Shown here: positions 6,562 to 8,960 of the stretch, in pieces
Layout: every line of letters begins with the position of its first letter
How positions within the stretch are numbered: the first letter of the stretch is position 1
NCBI GenBank assembly: GCA_937881505.1
Contig: CALGEM010000130.1
Location: forward strand, 1 to 8,960
Reading direction: 5' to 3'
Origin: an uncultured euryarchaeote
GTDB taxonomy: Archaea > Thermoplasmatota > Poseidoniia > Poseidoniales > Poseidoniaceae
Length of the DNA: 8,960 nt
Translations under genes and position numbers: made by a program
Notes under the pieces: generated by a model
Told to the model about the DNA's origin: nothing
Seen by the model: the letters and a program-made list of their open reading frames with translations, nothing else
Databases searched by the model: none

Positions 6562-7128
6562 TCAAGCCTTCTTGTCGTAGCTCAGGTCATCCCAAGTTCG
6601 GAGCAAAGCACCGTCTCCGTTGAGTGGAGCATAGCTCAGGGTGATCGTAGCGTCTTCAAGAGGCGTGCCATCAGGAGCGTGGGTGCGCACAAAGATCGTG
6701 TCTCCGGAGTTGAAGGTCGAAACCGACCGGGTCTCCGATTCTGAGATTTGTTCCTTGGTCACCGAGTCCACGAAGGTCACGAAGGCGTCGCTGTTGGCGG
6801 GGTTGAACCCGTACACGCCGGCACTGTCAGCCAGGTTGACCGAGTAGGTGTTGAGTGCACCCGTTGCGTTGGTGTAGAACACCTTCACTTCGACCGCTTG
6901 GGTTGCAAGCGGGGTTTGGGATTGCTCAACAGTGATGCGCCAGTGGCCTTGGTCGGCATCGAAGGCGTTGATGTCTTCAATGTCAAAGGTCACACGGGGC
7001 ACACCCTTCACGTCGGTTTCAGCAAGGCTGGAAGCCCACACGTAGATGACACCGGACAGAACCACGGTGATAGCAACCATCAGGATGGTAGCGATCACTG
7101 GGCTGACGGCAGCGTCGTCCTCAGCCAT
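6562..7128 (-). other. Pilin module with possible internal start inside the adhesin frame
   Basis: From the ATG at 7128 the same frame encodes 188 residues that would form a complete archaeal pilin-like protein. It has a short charged leader (MAEDDA), hydrophobic helix (about AVSPVIATILMVAITVVLSG) and a beta-rich C-terminal domain. Free-standing archaeal pilins begin in just this way. Purine-rich DNA precedes the ATG (GAGGAAGTGGAGACG), but it also encodes the Glu-rich tail, so it is weak evidence for a ribosome binding site. No AT-rich TATA-like box is visible about 25 nt upstream. The module could be made as a separate protein, released from the fusion by prepilin peptidase, or stay attached. 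Confidence 0.35.
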
Positions 7129-8960
7129 CGTCTCCACTTCCTCTTCGTCGTCAGCACGGCGGCTGGCGAAGGAGAGAGCACTGACGAAGAGACCCGTGAG
7201 GGCCACAGCGACAATGCTTGGGGCGAACGATGGAACAGCGCTGGCACCGATGGTCTCCACAACGTCTGGCAGGAACTGGTCCGTGGCCAGGAAGTTGCTG
7301 GCTGGTTGGTTGGCGTGGTTACACACGTCAGCCGTAGCCAAGGAGGTCATGATGTTGTTACACCAGTTGCTGTCTTCGAGGAGCGGTCGGCGTTCCGACG
7401 TCTTCGTGGCGTTCTTACCGTATTGACCGGGCTTGGACCATGGGTCGTCGCTCTGCACGTTGTTGATGATAGCGTAGTGCGAACCGGGCTCATCAGCCTG
7501 GAAGCGGTCTGCAGCGGTCACCGACATGTCGCAGGGGTTGGCCAAACAGGTCACAACATCCATCTCGACCCACACATGGGTGGTGTCCTTGGTGATGTAG
7601 ACATCCTCGGTGTACTTGACGCTGGCACCGTAGTCAGGCACAGCGTAGTAGCGAGTCAACTCAACATCATCGTGTCCATCCGTGTGGTAGGTGATGGCCA
7701 GCATGTGGTCGTATCGGTATGGACCCTCGTCGCCACCGCCGTTGACAGCGATGGTGACCGGCACATAGGTACCGGTCATGACGTTGGTGACACCGTTGAA
7801 GCTGAAGCCAGCCTCGTCGTCGAAGAAGTAGTCTGGGACCTGCTCACGGACGTTCTCAACACGAACACCGATTTCCTTCGTTGCAACACCTTGCTGGTAG
7901 TCAGCAATGGCCATCACGCTCTGGTCGTAGTTTGGCACATACGTGTCGTACTCGCCCTGCGTGGTTGGGGCCGTTGGTGTGTCTCGGAGGACCAAGCGGA
8001 TCTGACAGTACTCGGAACCGGACGGACCAATCTGGTGGATACCGTTGTTGTTCAGGTAGTCAATCTCCCAGTCGTTGGCGTTGGTGGTTGCGTCCTCAAT
8101 GAGGTCGAACACGAGGTCATCACCGACGATGGTCGTGGTGAAGTAGTTCGTGTAGACACACTGGTCTGTGGATTCAACCGTCCAAGTCAAGTCGTCCATC
8201 TCGTGGTCAACATCCGTCTTGATGGCGGAGAGGTCGTAGGTCAGGTTCGCCACGTTCTCGTCATCTTCCATCAAGGAGATGGACCATGGGAGGGCGGGGA
8301 TTGAACCGTTGTCAGCGACCATGACCGTGTTGGTCGTGCGGTTCCAGTCCATGATGACTGGAGCGTCGTTGACTGGAGCGACCGAGAAGACCACATCAAA
8401 GTCAGCGGCGTTCTGGTTCTCAGCACCGTCGTCAGCAAGACCGAGCGTGACCGTACACTTGCCACCCAACTCGTTGTTGGTGTTTTCAGTGATGGCCAAT
8501 TCGTTGTTCACGATGTCAACGCTGAAGGCGGAACAAGCGTCCGAGGTGCCGACGTCAACAGCGCTGGCGGACCAGGTGTAGACTTGGCGGGTTGGAGCCT
8601 GCTCGTTAGCCATGTCTCGGATGTACGAGCGGGTAGCGTTTGACACATCGCCCAAGAACTTGGTGTGAGTACCGAAGCCTTCTGGGAGGATGTTGTAGTT
8701 GCCGTCGTCTTCGGAGAAGATTGGCATACAGTCGCTGCGCTCGATGTTACAGATGACCGGAGCGTCGTTGATGTTGTTCACCGTGAAGGTGATGTTGTGG
8801 GAATCGCTCAAACCGTTGCTGTCCGTGACCTCGAAGGAGAACACCATGGTACCGAATTGATCGGGCTCAGGCGTTAGCGTGACGTCTTGGCCGTTGAGGG
8901 CGCTGTGAAGCAGGTCGTCGTTGTTGAACGCAACCATCGTTCCTTCCGTCATGGTCCAGG
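6562..8960 (-). CDS. Large surface adhesin with C-terminal archaeal pilin module (5' end outside window)
   Basis: Only the 3' part is present. In-frame codons for Trp and Thr precede the first visible Met (8952), and a beta domain is cut at the edge, so that Met is not the real start. Counting from it, 796 residues are visible. Repeats ending in NINDAPVI (60-67) and VNDAPVI (194-200) are typical of cadherin/Ig-like extracellular beta domains. More beta-rich, acidic sequence runs to about 545. Ten cysteines (68, 75, 140, 166, 265, 316, 469, 474, 531, 544) are confined to this part. A membrane segment lies at about 577-597, followed by the tail RRADDEEEVET. Then comes MAEDDAAVSPVIATILMVAI (609 onward), the classic start of archaeal type IV pilins (Pilin_N family), with its hydrophobic helix and a beta-rich domain of about 145 residues ending in KKA. 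It is probably cell-surface and used in attachment or filament assembly. The two-part structure is unusual. The family calls are confident; the role is inferred. Confidence 0.85.
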   Translation of the reverse strand, partial: WTMTEGTMVAFNNDDLLHSALNGQDVTLTPEPDQFGTMVFSFEVTDSNGLSDSHNITFTVNNINDAPVICNIERSDCMPIFSEDDGNYNILPEGFGTHTKFLGDVSNATRSYIRDMANEQAPTRQVYTWSASAVDVGTSDACSAFSVDIVNNELAITENTNNELGGKCTVTLGLADDGAENQNAADFDVVFSVAPVNDAPVIMDWNRTTNTVMVADNGSIPALPWSISLMEDDENVANLTYDLSAIKTDVDHEMDDLTWTVESTDQCVYTNYFTTTIVGDDLVFDLIEDATTNANDWEIDYLNNNGIHQIGPSGSEYCQIRLVLRDTPTAPTTQGEYDTYVPNYDQSVMAIADYQQGVATKEIGVRVENVREQVPDYFFDDEAGFSFNGVTNVMTGTYVPVTIAVNGGGDEGPYRYDHMLAITYHTDGHDDVELTRYYAVPDYGASVKYTEDVYITKDTTHVWVEMDVVTCLANPCDMSVTAADRFQADEPGSHYAIINNVQSDDPWSKPGQYGKNATKTSERRPLLEDSNWCNNIMTSLATADVCNHANQPASNFLATDQFLPDVVETIGASAVPSFAPSIVAVALTGLFVSALSFASRRADDEEEVETMAEDDAAVSPVIATILMVAITVVLSGVIYVWASSLAETDVKGVPRVTFDIEDINAFDADQGHWRITVEQSQTPLATQAVEVKVFYTNATGALNTYSVNLADSAGVYGFNPANSDAFVTFVDSVTKEQISESETRSVSTFNSGDTIFVRTHAPDGTPLEDATITLSYAPLNGDGALLRTWDDLSYDKKA

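Noticed and set aside
6748..8304. 518-residue open frame on the plus strand opposite the adhesin
   Set aside because: It is rich in Val, His and Gly with no recognisable motif and lies fully antisense to clear NDAPV and pilin sequence. It is explained by the codon bias of the minus-strand gene.
8950..8952. ATG at 8952 as the true start of the adhesin
   Set aside because: The frame is open upstream to the window edge and the Met falls inside a beta domain. There is no signal peptide after it, so the gene is cut by the window.

Overview
The window looks archaeal, most plausibly a planktonic euryarchaeon of the Marine Group II / Poseidoniales type. Four things point that way. There is an archaeal type IV pilin N-terminal module (AVSPVIATILMVAITVV). 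There are acidic, Asn/Asp-rich surface domains with NDAPV repeat ends. TATA-like boxes are centred about 25 nt upstream of ATGs, which suggests leaderless transcripts. Later genes of the operon instead carry strong GGAGG/GGTGA ribosome binding sites. The lineage is inferred from these traits, not from a marker gene. Every gene I accept lies on the minus strand, so the window reads biologically from right to left.

Right part (8960-6562): the 3' portion of a large surface-protein gene, whose 5' end lies outside the window. Its extracellular part has NDAPV-type beta repeats and ten cysteines. It then has a membrane segment with an acidic cytoplasmic tail and, in the same frame, a complete archaeal pilin module with its own methionine at 7128. 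This adhesin-plus-pilin fusion is the most unusual feature here. Two strong hairpins (6540-6482) follow its stop codon.

Middle (6424-5750): a 224-residue HAD phosphatase of the phosphoserine-phosphatase-like type, with all four catalytic motifs and probably its own promoter.

Left part (5694-43): a compact four-gene alpha-glucan operon. It starts at a good TATA box (5723-5716) and has almost no spacing between genes (ATGA overlap, 4 nt, 3 nt). The order is (1) a lipoprotein maltodextrin-binding protein fused to a MalF-type permease, (2) a MalG-type permease with about four extra N-terminal membrane segments, (3) a MalK-type ATPase that lacks the usual C-terminal regulatory domain, and (4) a secreted GH13 alpha-amylase with a CBM48-like domain. 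The amylase would cut alpha-glucans outside the cell, the fused binding domain would capture the oligosaccharides, and MalF/MalG/MalK would import them. The amylase frame stops at conserved region I, before the catalytic Asp and Glu, 42 nt from the window edge. As it stands it is a broken gene or an assembly/rearrangement junction.

Non-coding stretches are short: 1-42, 5695-5749 (promoter) and 6425-6561 (hairpins plus promoter). No tRNA, rRNA, CRISPR array or insertion sequence was seen.
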